Below are positions 45,798 to 56,212 of a stretch of 64,000 nucleotides of DNA, one piece after another. The DNA comes from Ixodes scapularis (lineage: Eukaryota; Arthropoda; Arachnida; Ixodida; Ixodidae), in the NCBI RefSeq assembly GCF_016920785.2, contig NW_024609857.1, positions 67,516,252 to 67,580,251 of the forward strand, in the 5' to 3' direction. The translations under genes were made by a program, and so were the position numbers. The notes under the pieces are model-generated. The model was not told the origin of the DNA and did no database searches. It saw nothing but the letters and a program-made list of their open reading frames with translations. Each line of letters starts with the position of its first letter. The first letter of the stretch is position 1.

Positions 45798-46642
45798 CTG
45801 TATGCAGACTGTGTTTTGTACGATGTGTGACTTAAGAAAGCTTTAAACAGCATGAGCGCACACTCGATTGGAATTCCACGTTTGGTCCACAGGCTCTCAA
45901 ATAGCGAGTACGAAGTATGTCCACTGCTCATTGATTGACGTCTCAAGGTTGGCTCATCCACTGGTGACAGATGCGTCGACAGCAACCAGAACGCCAGCAG
46001 TGAGATATACACCGGGAACGGTCGCAGCTCATGAGCGCTTCACGAGGCCGCTTCTTGCATTGTTTGCCACGCTGTGCCCCGCGAACGCTCGTCTTGGTGA
46101 CACTGTCGTTGCTATCGTGTCTTTCTTTGTAAACGCATGTACTTTTCTACGTTACAACTTTGATAACGCTCCGTCCTGATGTTGAAAGTATCGGGAGTAT
46201 TCACTGGCGGCAATAGCTGAGTCCGCGGCCGCTGAGCGCGAACTGACGGCGACCTGCCACGTTTGTTTTTTTTTTTCGTTTTTTTTTTGCAACGTCCAAT
46301 TTACATTATTTAGATGAACGGTCATACCAGCCTATAAATGGGCATAAGCTGGTTCTGAGTATGCGCCGTGAACAGCGGACTTAGATAATCCGTCCAGTGA
46401 ATACCCACTATATCATAATAATAATAATAATAATAATAATCTTTATTGGCTCAGGAGAGCCGTGGCACCGCGGAAAGGCGACAGCCCGTACCAAGGAGGC
46501 CCGCGGTGCCACGTCTAGTGATGACGATTATGAGCATATGTTAGAATGCTTCAATGTTGAAACATTGAGGCACACTATAGTAGAGGTTTACTGCTAATCT
46601 GAACTGATCAGACAAACACAAAACGGGATGACAACGGCTTAC
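45798..46642. other. M13 intron 1, 5' part; LINE tail
   Basis: No gene. A (TAA)n tract at 46415-46440 followed by CTTTATTGGCTCAGGAGAGCC looks like the 3' end of a minus-strand LINE. T-rich runs lie near 46267-46290. Confidence 0.45.
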
Positions 46643-46810
46643 CGTGTGTGACTTCCTCTTCTGCTTGCCGCCCTGACTTTTCTCCGGATGTCCTCTCTTC
46701 CTTCCAGATGATCGCCGTCGGTTTTGCTTCTTCGCCGGTTTCGACACCAATTGTGCTTCATGAGGTGGCTCTAGCTCATGGGGATCCTTCAGTTCGCCGA
46801 CCACATCCAT
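46643..46810 (-). CDS. M13 peptidase-like protein, exon 1 of 3 (cytoplasmic tail)
   Basis: From ATG at 46810 (context AGAAGATGG), 56 codons encode MDVVGELKDPHELEPPHEAQ followed by a very basic stretch (KPAKKQNRRRSSGRKRG, KQKRKSHT). The exon ends exactly at a donor ACG|GTAAGC in phase 0, which matches the phase-0 acceptor of exon 2. Strand, order and phase fit, and the resulting total of 735 residues is normal for M13. A charged, low-complexity cytoplasmic tail before a signal anchor is also typical. No domain proves the link, so this exon is inferred. The first intron is about 13.9 kb. Confidence 0.6.
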
Positions 46811-46986
46811 CTTCTGTCTGGTTCTCCTTTTTCTTCTACAGTGCTGCTCTCAAGTCGGCTTGACATACGCTCGGGCGTGGCTTAGCGCGTTCTTCTGCTG
46901 CCGAAATCTCTTCTTTATCATCTAACGCTGACCTCACGTGCATGCTTTGATCTAAGTGCCAAAGGTTTTTCGGGGGCAAAGGGGTA
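46811..46986 (-). promoter_or_regulatory. probable 5' UTR / promoter side of the M13 gene
   Basis: This is upstream of the inferred start codon. It is purine-rich just before ATG (AGAAGAAAAAGGAGAACCAG). I see no clear TATA or initiator element, and a SINE starts at 46987. Transcription start not located. Confidence 0.25.
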
Positions 46987-47288
46987 GGGGGATCGGTGGC
47001 CGAGTGGGCTAGCGCACACCAGCTTGGAGCACGTGGGGCGAGAGCTTGCGCTGCAGAACGCAGCATAGGATCCTGGGCTCAATCCCCACTCCTGCCAGTT
47101 TTGATCTGGAAAAGCATCGTACCGGCGTGCGGTCGCGTATCACTACGGCGTGATCCGCATTAAAGACCCCATGCTAGCGGTTGTACTGCACTGGCTGTAT
47201 TGCTCATCTACAGCGAGTGACACGTCGCAACCTTCAAATGGCTGACGAACTACACGCTGTCTAAATATCCACACAACCGCAATTATTG
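46987..47288 (+). mobile_element. full-length tRNA-derived SINE (302 bp)
   Basis: The exact 9-bp target duplication AAAGGGGTA (46978-46986 and 47289-47297) defines the ends. A-box GGTGGCCGAGTGGGCTAGCG and B-box-like GGCTCAATCCC follow the expected spacing for a tRNA-Ser/Leu-like head; the body carries GCATCGTACCGGCGTGCGGT. It lies just upstream of the M13 start. Confidence 0.88.
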
Positions 47289-47335
47289 AAAGGGGTACTC
47301 ACACGAGGGATAAATCCGCGCAGGGGTGTGCATCC

Positions 47336-48613
47336 AGACTTGTGCGTAACTTAAATACACTACTCAAGTTACTGTATTTTAAATACTTTTGTGAGTAACT
47401 TGGTATCTTGCAAATACTTTCGAACGACAGTTTTTATTAGTACTCTAACTTAAATACTTTTTTAAAGTAACTTGTACTCATATTAAAGTTGCTTTTAAGT
47501 TACTTTCTATTTTTTATTCTCTTTAGAGGCGGGAAGCTTGGAAAATATTGAACTCCAGTTATTTTGGCTAGGCGCCCTGCCATTGCAGATATATTTTGTG
47601 CCAGGTAATACAGTGCACTTCCGTGCTTCTGCTGAAAAAGGTGACACGGAGAAGCAGGTGTCGCAGCCTCAAGCCGAGCGGATGCATGTCGTGTCTTAAG
47701 TTCTAAGTGGGCAAAACGGCAAAGCACATTTTCTTACAATTTGTTTGTGGCCAAGTCGAAGAGCAACAGAGACACCGAAGCAGAAGGGGATGCGGGTGAA
47801 AGCATAAGATGTGTAAAAGGCTACAAGCCAGAGGGAGGGCACTTGGGTCGGAGAGAGGGGGGGGGGGGGTGTATTACACGTGTCTGGTAAAAGTCGGCAG
47901 TAAACCGGAGTTTATTTTTCTCTGTTATGGAGTGAAAGCGTATAAAAGAAAGCCTTCCAGCTTCAGAAATGCTTTTGCATCCGCACGCAGTCGCATACAC
48001 CGCTCGTAAGTTTCATTAGGCTCTCTTCGCACACGAGACTCGTAAGACGCGACTGCACGGCTCCAATCCGGCGGCCCATCGCTCGCGGCGTACGCAGCAT
48101 TGTCTTCGGTAGCACGAATAACCGCCGAACGGCTATTCGGCATCGGTGGACATGCGTTTAAAAGAAACAGGGGCAGACCATCGGACACGAATTTCGAAGA
48201 GCAGCTGTTCCTCCAAAGGAACAGTGTTTTTTTTGGTAATGGCGTTTTGATTTTCCTTTTCGCAAGTTAATAAAGGTTGATTGAATGACGTTTTTATATC
48301 TGTTTCATTTGTAGTTACCTGGAAGCTCATAGAAGCCTGAGTGGCAGCCAAAGTCTAGCTAAGAGATTTCAAGGAGATTCCATAGTAGCTGGGAGGAAGA
48401 ATTTTTTTCTGACCGGTTGTGCTTGACAATGAATCGCAGGGGAACTGTAACTTGAGAGTATCTTGAAAGTAACGAGTTACTTTTGTGGAGTATTTTGTAC
48501 TTCACTCAATTACTTTACAAATTTGAGTATTTAGTACTCTACTCCGTTACTATTTTTCGTGGTACCCAGTAACTTAACTTAAATGCTTTTAGTGAGTATC
48601 TTGTACAAGCCTA
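47336..48613. mobile_element. possible hAT-like element rich in AAGTTACTT/AAATACTTT
   Basis: The two ends carry similar inverted motifs (AGACTTGTGCGTAACTT at the left; TTGTACAAGCCT at the right). Both flanks are filled with AAGTAACTTGTACTC / GAGTACTAAATACTC-type repeats facing each other. Related sequence recurs at 49040-49130. No target duplication was seen, so the boundaries are tentative. An open frame lies inside. Confidence 0.4.
47925..48188 (-). CDS. unrecognised 87-codon open frame
   Basis: It reads SRSAVIRATEDNAAYAASDG, then PPDWSRAVASYESRVRREPN and a C-terminal LRADAKAFLKLEGFLLYAF. It is not low-complexity and has balanced composition, unlike nearby repeat frames. I do not recognise the family. 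It sits inside the tentative element 47336-48613 and may be a piece of its transposase or a retained exon. Confidence 0.25.
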   Translation of the reverse strand: MSDGLPLFLLNACPPMPNSRSAVIRATEDNAAYAASDGPPDWSRAVASYESRVRREPNETYERCMRLRADAKAFLKLEGFLLYAFTP

Positions 48614-50234
48614 ATGTTTATCACGTCAAAAGCAGGCGCAATTTTTTCCTCAGCTTCGTCGTTCCCTCCGACGAAGTGGGGGGGGGGGGGGGGGGGGGGG
48701 GGAGAGGAGGAGGAGAAGAAGGGATATCAGCGTTTGTAGTCCATTGGTACGGTTTCCACACTTGACACCACCTCAGACGAATTAAGTGAGCTCTACAATT
48801 GAGAACAAATCGTTTAACGATAAAATAATATTGAAAACAAACTGATCCGCCGCCAAACCAGGATTGTCTGTGGCGCCCGAGCATCCATCCATCACTCGGT
48901 CGCAGAGCTGATGTCACAGCGTCGCATTGCCAAAGCCTCGACGTTTCCGTCGCGTGATGCGCGTGCCGGGGAGAAACCCTCGGGGTTTCTCCCGTGTGTG
49001 ACGGGGGATCGGTGGACGATTGGTCTAGCGCCAGACATACACGTAACGCGTTACTAGCAACGAGTTACTTCAACCTAAATACTTTTCGGTAACAATTAAC
49101 GGCATTTCGCTGCTTTTGAGGAGTAACATGTACAACAACGTTTGAACAGCCTCGTTTTATTTCTAACCTGAGTTCGCGTCTATTGCGACAAAGGCAGATG
49201 GGCAACCCGAAATACAACTAAAAAGCAGGACAGTATAGCAACGCTTATCGCTGAACATGTCAGTAGAACGCTACAGCTCGGAATGTCCTTCACCATAGAC
49301 TCCTTACTTACAAAGCCTGACAGTTTGACGACAGAGCCATAGAGTGCCCGGTCGCAGATTTGGAGCGCGAGGCTCTGGTAGCAGAGAGAATTTCTTGGGG
49401 AACCTGGTCGCCAGGGCACAGCTTTTGCGGCGACGACGACCCTAAATATAGTCCTTAAACCGGACGAGAAAAAAAGCGGTCGCGCGAGGCACGTGAGGAG
49501 CACGAGTAGACATTCCATCGCTCGGGACAGGTGTGTTTCGGCGTCTCGCAGTTTACGAATACGCATGCTACGGTTAAGCATGCTACGGATTAAAAAAACG
49601 GCACGGGATGGCCCAAGAAACACGTTTTTTGTGTAAGGTCGTCAAATTATGAGGCGCTGGAGAAAAGAAGCCTCCTGCATTAAGTCCTTATTTCGAACTC
49701 TTTTTGTTCGCATTACGCCCACTGAAAAGCATGCGGGAAGGGCCTCAACGCGCACCTCGTATCGCTGCGCCGCAGTGTTCTTCCGCAGCATAAAGGATGT
49801 CTGCTCTCATCGCCGTTACCATGGCAACGAACACCGAATGAATGGAAGCACGCACGGTACCGTCGCGTGAAGCCATTAGCAGTTGACGCCATTTTATGCA
49901 CGCCGTCTGCTATCCAAAGCGAACGCGGTGTGTGAGATCGGCCGCGTTCGCCGGTGTGGCGCTGGCAAAGACGACGAAACGGAGACACGCCGACGGCGAT
50001 TGAGCAAGCAAGAGCACAGCGGAACGACTTTAACGGGGACATTTATTGGGATCAGAAGTGCCAAATAAGCAAGAGAAAGTTTTATTTGAATCATAACGCG
50101 CGAAATCCTAGTTGGGTAGGACATACCTTTGATGTGGCTTTCCTGTGAACTTTTTACAGAGACACGGGGTGCCTCACTGAGAAAGCAGCTCCGTTTGCAA
50201 AATAGGGGCCCTACAAAGGGCCGTTTAGACCGCT
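48614..50234. other. intergenic DNA, SINE head fragment
   Basis: It contains a run of about 33 G (48679-48701 region), a truncated SINE head at about 49003-49035 (GGGGGATCGGTGGACGATTG), and another TAACGCGTTACT-type repeat at about 49045. A 147-codon minus-strand frame at 49180-49623 has no recognised domain. Confidence 0.4.
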
Positions 50235-50254
50235 CCCAGGTGAAAATATGAAGT

Positions 50255-50413
50255 GATAATTCAAGTGGTACCACTTGCAAGTCATGTGGTACCACTTGAA
50301 AGTCAAGTGGCACCACTTGCAAGTCAAATGGTGCCACTTACAAACCAAGTGGTACCACTTGGGCTTCAAGTGGTGCCACTTGGGCATCAAGTGGTACCGC
50401 TTCGGTTGCAAAA
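50255..50413. repeat. AAGTGGTACCACTT array, left end of element D
   Basis: About seven units of 21-24 bp follow the pattern CAAGTGGTACCACTTGCAAG, with some units having GTGCCAC. Each unit is palindromic. One or two further units (GGTGCCACATGAGCTTGAAG, TGGTACCGC) appear right of element C at 58728-58755, proving that C inserted within this array. Confidence 0.85.
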
Positions 50414-50415
50414 TG

Positions 50416-50605
50416 CCCAGACAACACTTGCACATCCCCAGGATGTCCTCAGGACAGCCTTTTGAGGACATTATGATGTCCTGAGGATGTCCTCAAATGA
50501 TCCTGGAAGCATCCTAAAAACGTCCTATTGTCCGGCCTCAGGACATCCTCAGATCGTCCTCAGAAGGGCAGCCAAGGATGTTTCTAGTACATTTTTAGGA
50601 CAATG
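50416..50605. repeat. ATCCTCAGGATGTCCTC subterminal repeats, left end of element C
   Basis: Multiple units such as CCCAGGATGTCCTCAGGACA, GATGTCCTGAGGATGTCCTC and GGCCTCAGGACATCCTCAG. The core TCAGGACATCCTGA-like palindrome recurs in both orientations. Confidence 0.8.
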
Positions 50606-50788
50606 CACTGCAGGTGCAGTATTTCACTGAGCTGTTAGGATGCTTTCATTTTTATTGTTTCTAGGCTTTCTCCAACTGGATTTTGAACCTAAACATGCCT
50701 GCAAGAGCTGCCTGCAGAAAGTAATTCATTGTTGTGTACTATTCTAAAGTCAAATTCACACACTAATTCTAGATTACTAGTCAGTGAG

Positions 50789-50923
50789 AGGCTAAGAACA
50801 CAGGGCAAGGAAAAGGGGGAAAAAAGCTGACAGAATGCTGAAGAGGAGAGAAGAAAACCTCTTCTCTCCAGCATCCCGTCTGCTTTCTCCTCTGCATCTT
50901 TCCTTGCCCTGTGGTCTTAGCCT
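50789..50923. repeat. inverted repeat in element C
   Basis: AGGCTAAGAACACAGGGCAA at the left and TTGCCCTGTGGTCTTAGCCT at the right are near-perfect inverted arms. A second pair, GGAGAGAAGA / TCTTCTCTCC, lies around the centre. Confidence 0.7.
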
Positions 50924-51069
50924 GTAACTATGAGCACGATCATGCCATTCGTTATTGCAAAGAAAGGCAACTGTTCAAGAAATACTTTATTGGAGAGCAA
51001 ATGTTACATATGACTTTTTGCAATGTCTGCACCACACATGCAGTCTGGCTTCGCATCTTGGCAGCTCTA

Positions 51070-53860
51070 GTCCGAATAGTCAGCGGGATCTAGAAAAAAA
51101 AATAAATTCCATAAGCATTATTAATAAAAACAGGTGATGTGAGAAACTTAATACCATCATGTTGAACATCTCTGGCTTTTGACTGCAGCTTTTTGAGCTT
51201 CTCTCCAGCGTGGCGCAGCCACACTTTGATGATACTCTCCCCGTCAGCTTTGGTTGCAGACTCAACAGTTGATTTCACTGCCCCTGAAACATTGATTTGT
51301 GATGACAGTCACAGTAGAAAACTAAGATGGTCTAGAAACAAATCACAATTAGTGTCAATAAAAATAGATGCTCCAGAAATTATGTCCCTTAGTGCTAACG
51401 CACAAAGATACATAGCTATCTGACCCACACAGCAAAAGTTTCACCTATTTAGACAGAACTATGTTCAGAAAATTGTATCATTCTCCCACTCCTGAGTCAG
51501 GTTAGTTTGTCGGTTTTCATGTAAAACCAGTTTTACTTAATTTTACCATCAGGGAAAGGATATTCAATGCGATCTGCATTTGACGCTAGCTCTGAACCCG
51601 ACAAGGCCCCTGTGCAATATTTGACATAACTAGTTTAGTGAATAAATTAAATGACTCGCACACGACAAACAAAAAGTGTCTTACTGTAAATGATGTCTGC
51701 CACATTGAGATCCCGAAACTTTTCTTGCCTTTCTGGCCTAACCAGCTGAAATTTACAGCCACTTTCTGGCTAAGCAGGACCTCCGAGATGTTCCTGGTAG
51801 CAGACCCCATGGATTTGCCACCAAGGCTAGTGAACTGATGCAGCTAAAAAGAATATATTGGATCACATGGGCGCTCTTATAAAGTCAAAGGTTCGAAAAT
51901 ATAACAAGATTGAGAATCCTTCACACCAGAAGCGTTCTTTTCCTTTCATCCGAAGATAGACTAGAGTCAAACTCCAGAAATGCCTCCAAGTCGGCGAACG
52001 GCTTCTTCAAAACTTCCTCCTCTGCACTTAAAGCCCGAGGGACACCATTGCATAGCCATCTGTATTGTGCGCAGTGTCTTCATGACTTGTTCTTCAAACT
52101 CTGAAGATTTGTAAAGAACAAAACATATTTAAGATATGAATCACATGAAGTTGTCATTCATCCTCTTTTAGGCAACATGCAATATTAAGCAGACAGGATG
52201 GACCAAGTTTCCAGAAATCAGAGTTTTCAAGTAACAACTAAGAGTAATTTTCCCTATGCTTACCAGAATGTCTGGAAGTGCTGGCAGCTGAGGGGCATGA
52301 AGTGTGAAGCCTCTCGTCAGACCTTGCTTGGGGTGCTGCAAGTCATCAAGGCATAAATAAACCAATCAAAAATCACATTCTTAAAAGCTTACCCGGCCGG
52401 AAATGACTAGCCTCAGGCCTTGACAGTCTCACGGGTGGGGAACAGATTGTGGCGTTCTGAACCCCACGGCCGCCATGAGGCTCTGAGCCTATTTGAAAAC
52501 AAAGCCGGTGAATTTCACTTCTGAAAGTAAGCTTTGAGAATGCGACAAAACCACTCTACTTACGTGGTGTCCTTCGCACACTTGGAGGCTGGGACCCCGG
52601 TCGTGGCCAGCTGGAAGGGTACTCTGGATATCCTGTCATACAATGAGAGCATGCACGCCATAACTTACGTGGCAAATCGATAAATAGCCCTGTACGCGTC
52701 TCGTCCAACTCACGTGGGCTTGGAATCGAACGACCAGGGCTTCTAGAGTGATGGGTTCCTTCCCACCCCTCATCACCACTTCCTTCTGCAGAAAAGTGCG
52801 ACATTTCAAATAGTGACGAATCCAATTCCTAATTTTGCTTATTGGTAAATAATGTGGCACTCTCTGGGGACCAACATTGGTTGTAACATCAATACACACT
52901 ATGGGAAATGCAAATGGAAGGGTGCATATTGTCATCAACCACTGAAGTGAAAAAGCATTAGAATTCTACACATGCTGTGGCTGCCCTGCTAGTGACAGCG
53001 ACACACACACATATGCTGCAACACTATATATGGAACTGTGAACAACTGTGTGTGCAAGAGGGCTATAAGCGTGCAACATGCTGTTCATAGAAATAGACTG
53101 CTACATTGTTTGTCCTGCAGATTTTCTATGTATGCTAAATATTTCATATTTATGCTTCACAAAGCTTTTTGGGGAGCGTACCATTCTGTCTGGACAGCTG
53201 GGAATGAAGCAAATCCAATGGCCTTCTTGTGCCCAACCTGTAGTCTCTCGAATGGTCTGTGGGACATCAAGTATTCAAGTGTATGGAATAAATATACCAT
53301 TAAAAAAAATAACCTAGCTAACCCAATATATCTAACGGGAAGTTGCAAGTGCAGAAAGAATATACAATATACTTCTAAAAATGGACCGCGGCGGTGATGG
53401 GGATTGCAAGTCGTCCTCATCTTCTGAGCTGTACACTCGTTTTGTCTTTCTTTTTCGTTTCCCCCTTCCGACATCCACTTCGCTTTGTAAGCCATCCGTG
53501 TCTTCCGCCTTCCTCAATCTTTGTCGTGCTTCTTCGTATGTACCTGAAAAAAGTTCTGTTGATCTACTTAATCTAAATATCGCATAAATGTAGTTTGACA
53601 TCGACATCAACAGGTGCCTAAAATACCATGAAAGCCGATGTACGTAATTGTATTACCATATGCCTTTACTGCAGTGCAGGGCACTGGTATTCAGTCAGGC
53701 CCTGGCGTTGCTCCCGCTTTCAGCAGGCTCTGCACTTTATTCCTTTCAGGAGGCCACATGCAGTAGTCTTCATGTACCCAGTTTTTATGAACAATGGCCA
53801 CTGAGTCATCTTCTTCAGGAAATTTAACGGCGATGTAGAGACCACCTTACAAAAGCAGGA
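51070..53860 (-). pseudogene. multi-exon DUF4806-like accessory gene of element C
   Basis: Exons are recognisable in order on the minus strand. The N-terminal exon at about 53857-53676 (GLYIAVKFPEEDDSVAIVHK, then CMWPPERNKVQS) has a TGA where a Trp is expected after GATPGPD. An exon at about 53547-53390 follows (TYEEARQRLRKAEDTDGLQ, then basic GKRKRKTKRVYSSEDED). Then come Ser/Pro-rich linker exons around 52793-52400, an exon ending in FEEQVMKTLRTIQ near 52100, an exon at about 51835-51686 (FTSLGGKSMGSATRNISEVL, NFSWLGQKGKKSF) that matches the LGG...W-G...GKK core of DUF4806, and a terminal exon at about 51281-51160 (AVKSTVESATKADGESIIKV, WLRHAGEK). An AATAAA on the minus strand lies near 50989. 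Such proteins occur with transposase in animal CMC elements; their biochemical role is unknown. DNA binding or complex assembly is a guess. Exact exon edges are partly inferred. Confidence 0.65.
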
Positions 53861-53932
53861 AAACATTTTTATGAGCATACCATTTTGCACGAGTGCTTCA
53901 CAATTAGAAGAACAACTGGCCACTGCCATCTC

Positions 53933-56037
53933 TTACAACACAACAGCATGCAGAAGAGGGAAAACAATGGTCTCTCTTTTAAATATAATTTTGAGGCACT
54001 TCTGAGCAATACAGTGCAGTGGCCATGACCGCAAACAAGAAAGTTGCGAAACTGTGCAAATCCTCAGCATCGTTGACGGGCATGGCAACGAATACAAGTC
54101 CCTCCGTTGAAGAAACTTCCTTCCAATAACACATGGAACTCCAGATGGGAAATGAGCAAAGTTCTTCACTATGATCACTGACCCATCAGAAAGTATGCAA
54201 CAGCTGTTTTTGTTGCCAACTGTAAGAGAAACGTTGGCTGACAATGCGACTTTAAAAAAACTGTGGGCATTGGCAGGCCTCAATAAGCGGCCCAGAGTTG
54301 TGTGGTGCAGTAAACAATGGAGAGCGTGCCACCTTCTGCTGCCGTTCCAGAACGACTCCCTGCTCCGACAGCCTATTACAGAGCTGCTCGAGAGGATATT
54401 CCGGCTTTCGTAGCATCCTCTTCAGAGTTGCCATGTAATTTTCAAGCGGAGACGCACCCCAATCATCCAAGCATCCCAGGTGCTGAACGTCAGATGCAAG
54501 ATGAGACAGTCCATGCACATTGTGTGTTACATGCTCTTGGCCATAAATCTCAGTAAAGCAACTAACAAAACACTTCAGCAGGTCTCCCGCATACTGAATT
54601 TCAGTTGTGGTGGCACCAGGTGCTGCAAGTAGGCTGATTGCCACATGCAAGACAAGAAAACTGTCATGAATGTGTGAGGGAATGAGTGACAACAGCACTA
54701 CAGGTCCTCCATACAACAAGAAAAACGAAATTCAGTAGCTTTCCATTGTTCTAGCTCTGCCAGACTTCGTGGCTCTCTGTTAAAATCAGAAGGAAGAAAC
54801 TGTGCTAGCTTCTGATTTCTTTCCGACATCTCACTGCATACGTTGCTCCCAAGTCTTACTTCCTTAAAGCCACGAGCCCAAAGAAGGAGCAGCTTGCGTG
54901 TTACACCCAAACAAACGAGATGCATATAATCTAACGGTACATCCTTCACGAGATCTATCGGAAGTACCTCTAGAATACTTTGACCAGTGTTGCGTTGCTT
55001 TTGTGACTTGCAGCGGAAACTTTGATTGGTTCGCAATTGCTTGGTCATATCTGGAAAGCACAACCTGCCTTTCCAATACACACCCTTAACAGTGCATTTT
55101 GTGCAACTGTGATAGCCCGTATGGCCTCTGATGTACAGTATGAAGGCTTTAGCTGGTGCATCACAGATTATGGCATGAATTTTCACACGAACTGTCACTG
55201 TGTCAGTAATGAAGCCTGCAGTGATCAGAAGTTTGAGTTCATCAACGAACTGCTGCAGGAACTGATTCGCGTCCTGAGGTTTGCTACCACCAAAAAAAAA
55301 ACACCCACAACAAATGGTGCCTCGTCTTCAAAGTTGTTGATACGCCCAAGAATAGGCCAGAACTGGTTTTTGGAGCTCTTGGATATAGGGAGGCCGTCTA
55401 TATTAAAACTGAGGCTCAATTCAGTCGGTAACTCCGCACAGTCTTTCGGGATTTGACGAAGCTCCGCCTCAACTCCAAAATGACAGTATTCGCCTCCCCA
55501 CAGCTTCACAATACGAGATGACTTCTTTGGAGTCTGTAACAAGGCTCTTGCAGAACATGGTAGTGAAGAAAAGCATGTGTGGCTGCGCAGCACTGCCAGA
55601 AGCGATGTGACCGCGGAGTGAGAGGATCGAGACTGTACTGCCCATGTTTGCAGCCTCTACCGTATCAGCGGCACAGAGTCTTGGTCATCGAATCCCCAAC
55701 CACTTGTTGCACAATCGTTGGCGCCAACGTTGGTGCACTCATGTTGGAGCAGAGAATTGTCTTCCAATCCAAAGGCCGTAAGTGGCAGGTCGACCTCTCC
55801 ATTGTCTGGACTAGGACTATGGTACGGCACACATCCATCTTTATCGGAGTCAGGAGAAAAACACACCGCCGAGGATGGTTGTGGCAGTTGTGGCGGTTGC
55901 GGTTCGTGCGAGGAAGATGCCCTTGCTACCGAGTCTAATTTCGCACAGTTGATGAGCTCCAAGCATTCGTTTAGGCGCCGGCATCTTTTCCGCCGAAATT
56001 GCCGTTCACTCCTTCTCGCCATTTCGAAATACTGCAT
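53933..56037 (-). pseudogene. CMC/EnSpm-like transposase of element C
   Basis: The N-terminal exon (56037 to about 55660) has a basic start (RRSERQFRRKRCRRLNECLE) and a Pro/Ser-rich acidic linker. Next (about 55620-55295) comes TSLLAVLRSHTCFSSLP, ALLQTPKKSSRIVKLWGGEY and SFNIDGLPISKSSKNQFWPI. Then (55240-54720) come IHAIICDAPAKAFI, a zinc-binding HTGYHSCTKCTVKG, LPIDLVKDVPLDYMHLVCLG and the end EQWKATEFR. Then (54719-54252) YGGPVVLLSLIPSHIHDSFL and NVHGLSHLASDVQHLG, and a C-terminal VALSANVSLTVGNKNSCCIL piece in another frame. This order is that of animal transposase-domain proteins from CMC/EnSpm-like elements. Frame changes fall at an A10 run (about 55298), a short T run (about 54722) and an A7 run (about 54254), so the gene is either recently dead or mis-assembled. 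I do not assign catalytic residues. Confidence 0.8.
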
Positions 56038-56212
56038 ATAAAAAGAACACTAACCTTCGTTACTGCCTTGTATTGCTGCCATCATCAATTTGGATGGAAC
56101 AGCGCGGATATAGACTCGCAGCTCGGACTAAGAACTCAGTGATACATTTCTTCTTTTTCAAATCGTCCTCTTCTTCTACTTCGCCGTTAATGAGAATGTT
56201 TTAAATTTTTAA

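Noticed and set aside
49180..49623. 147-codon minus-strand frame
   Set aside because: No recognised domain, no convincing splice or regulatory context, surrounded by repeats.
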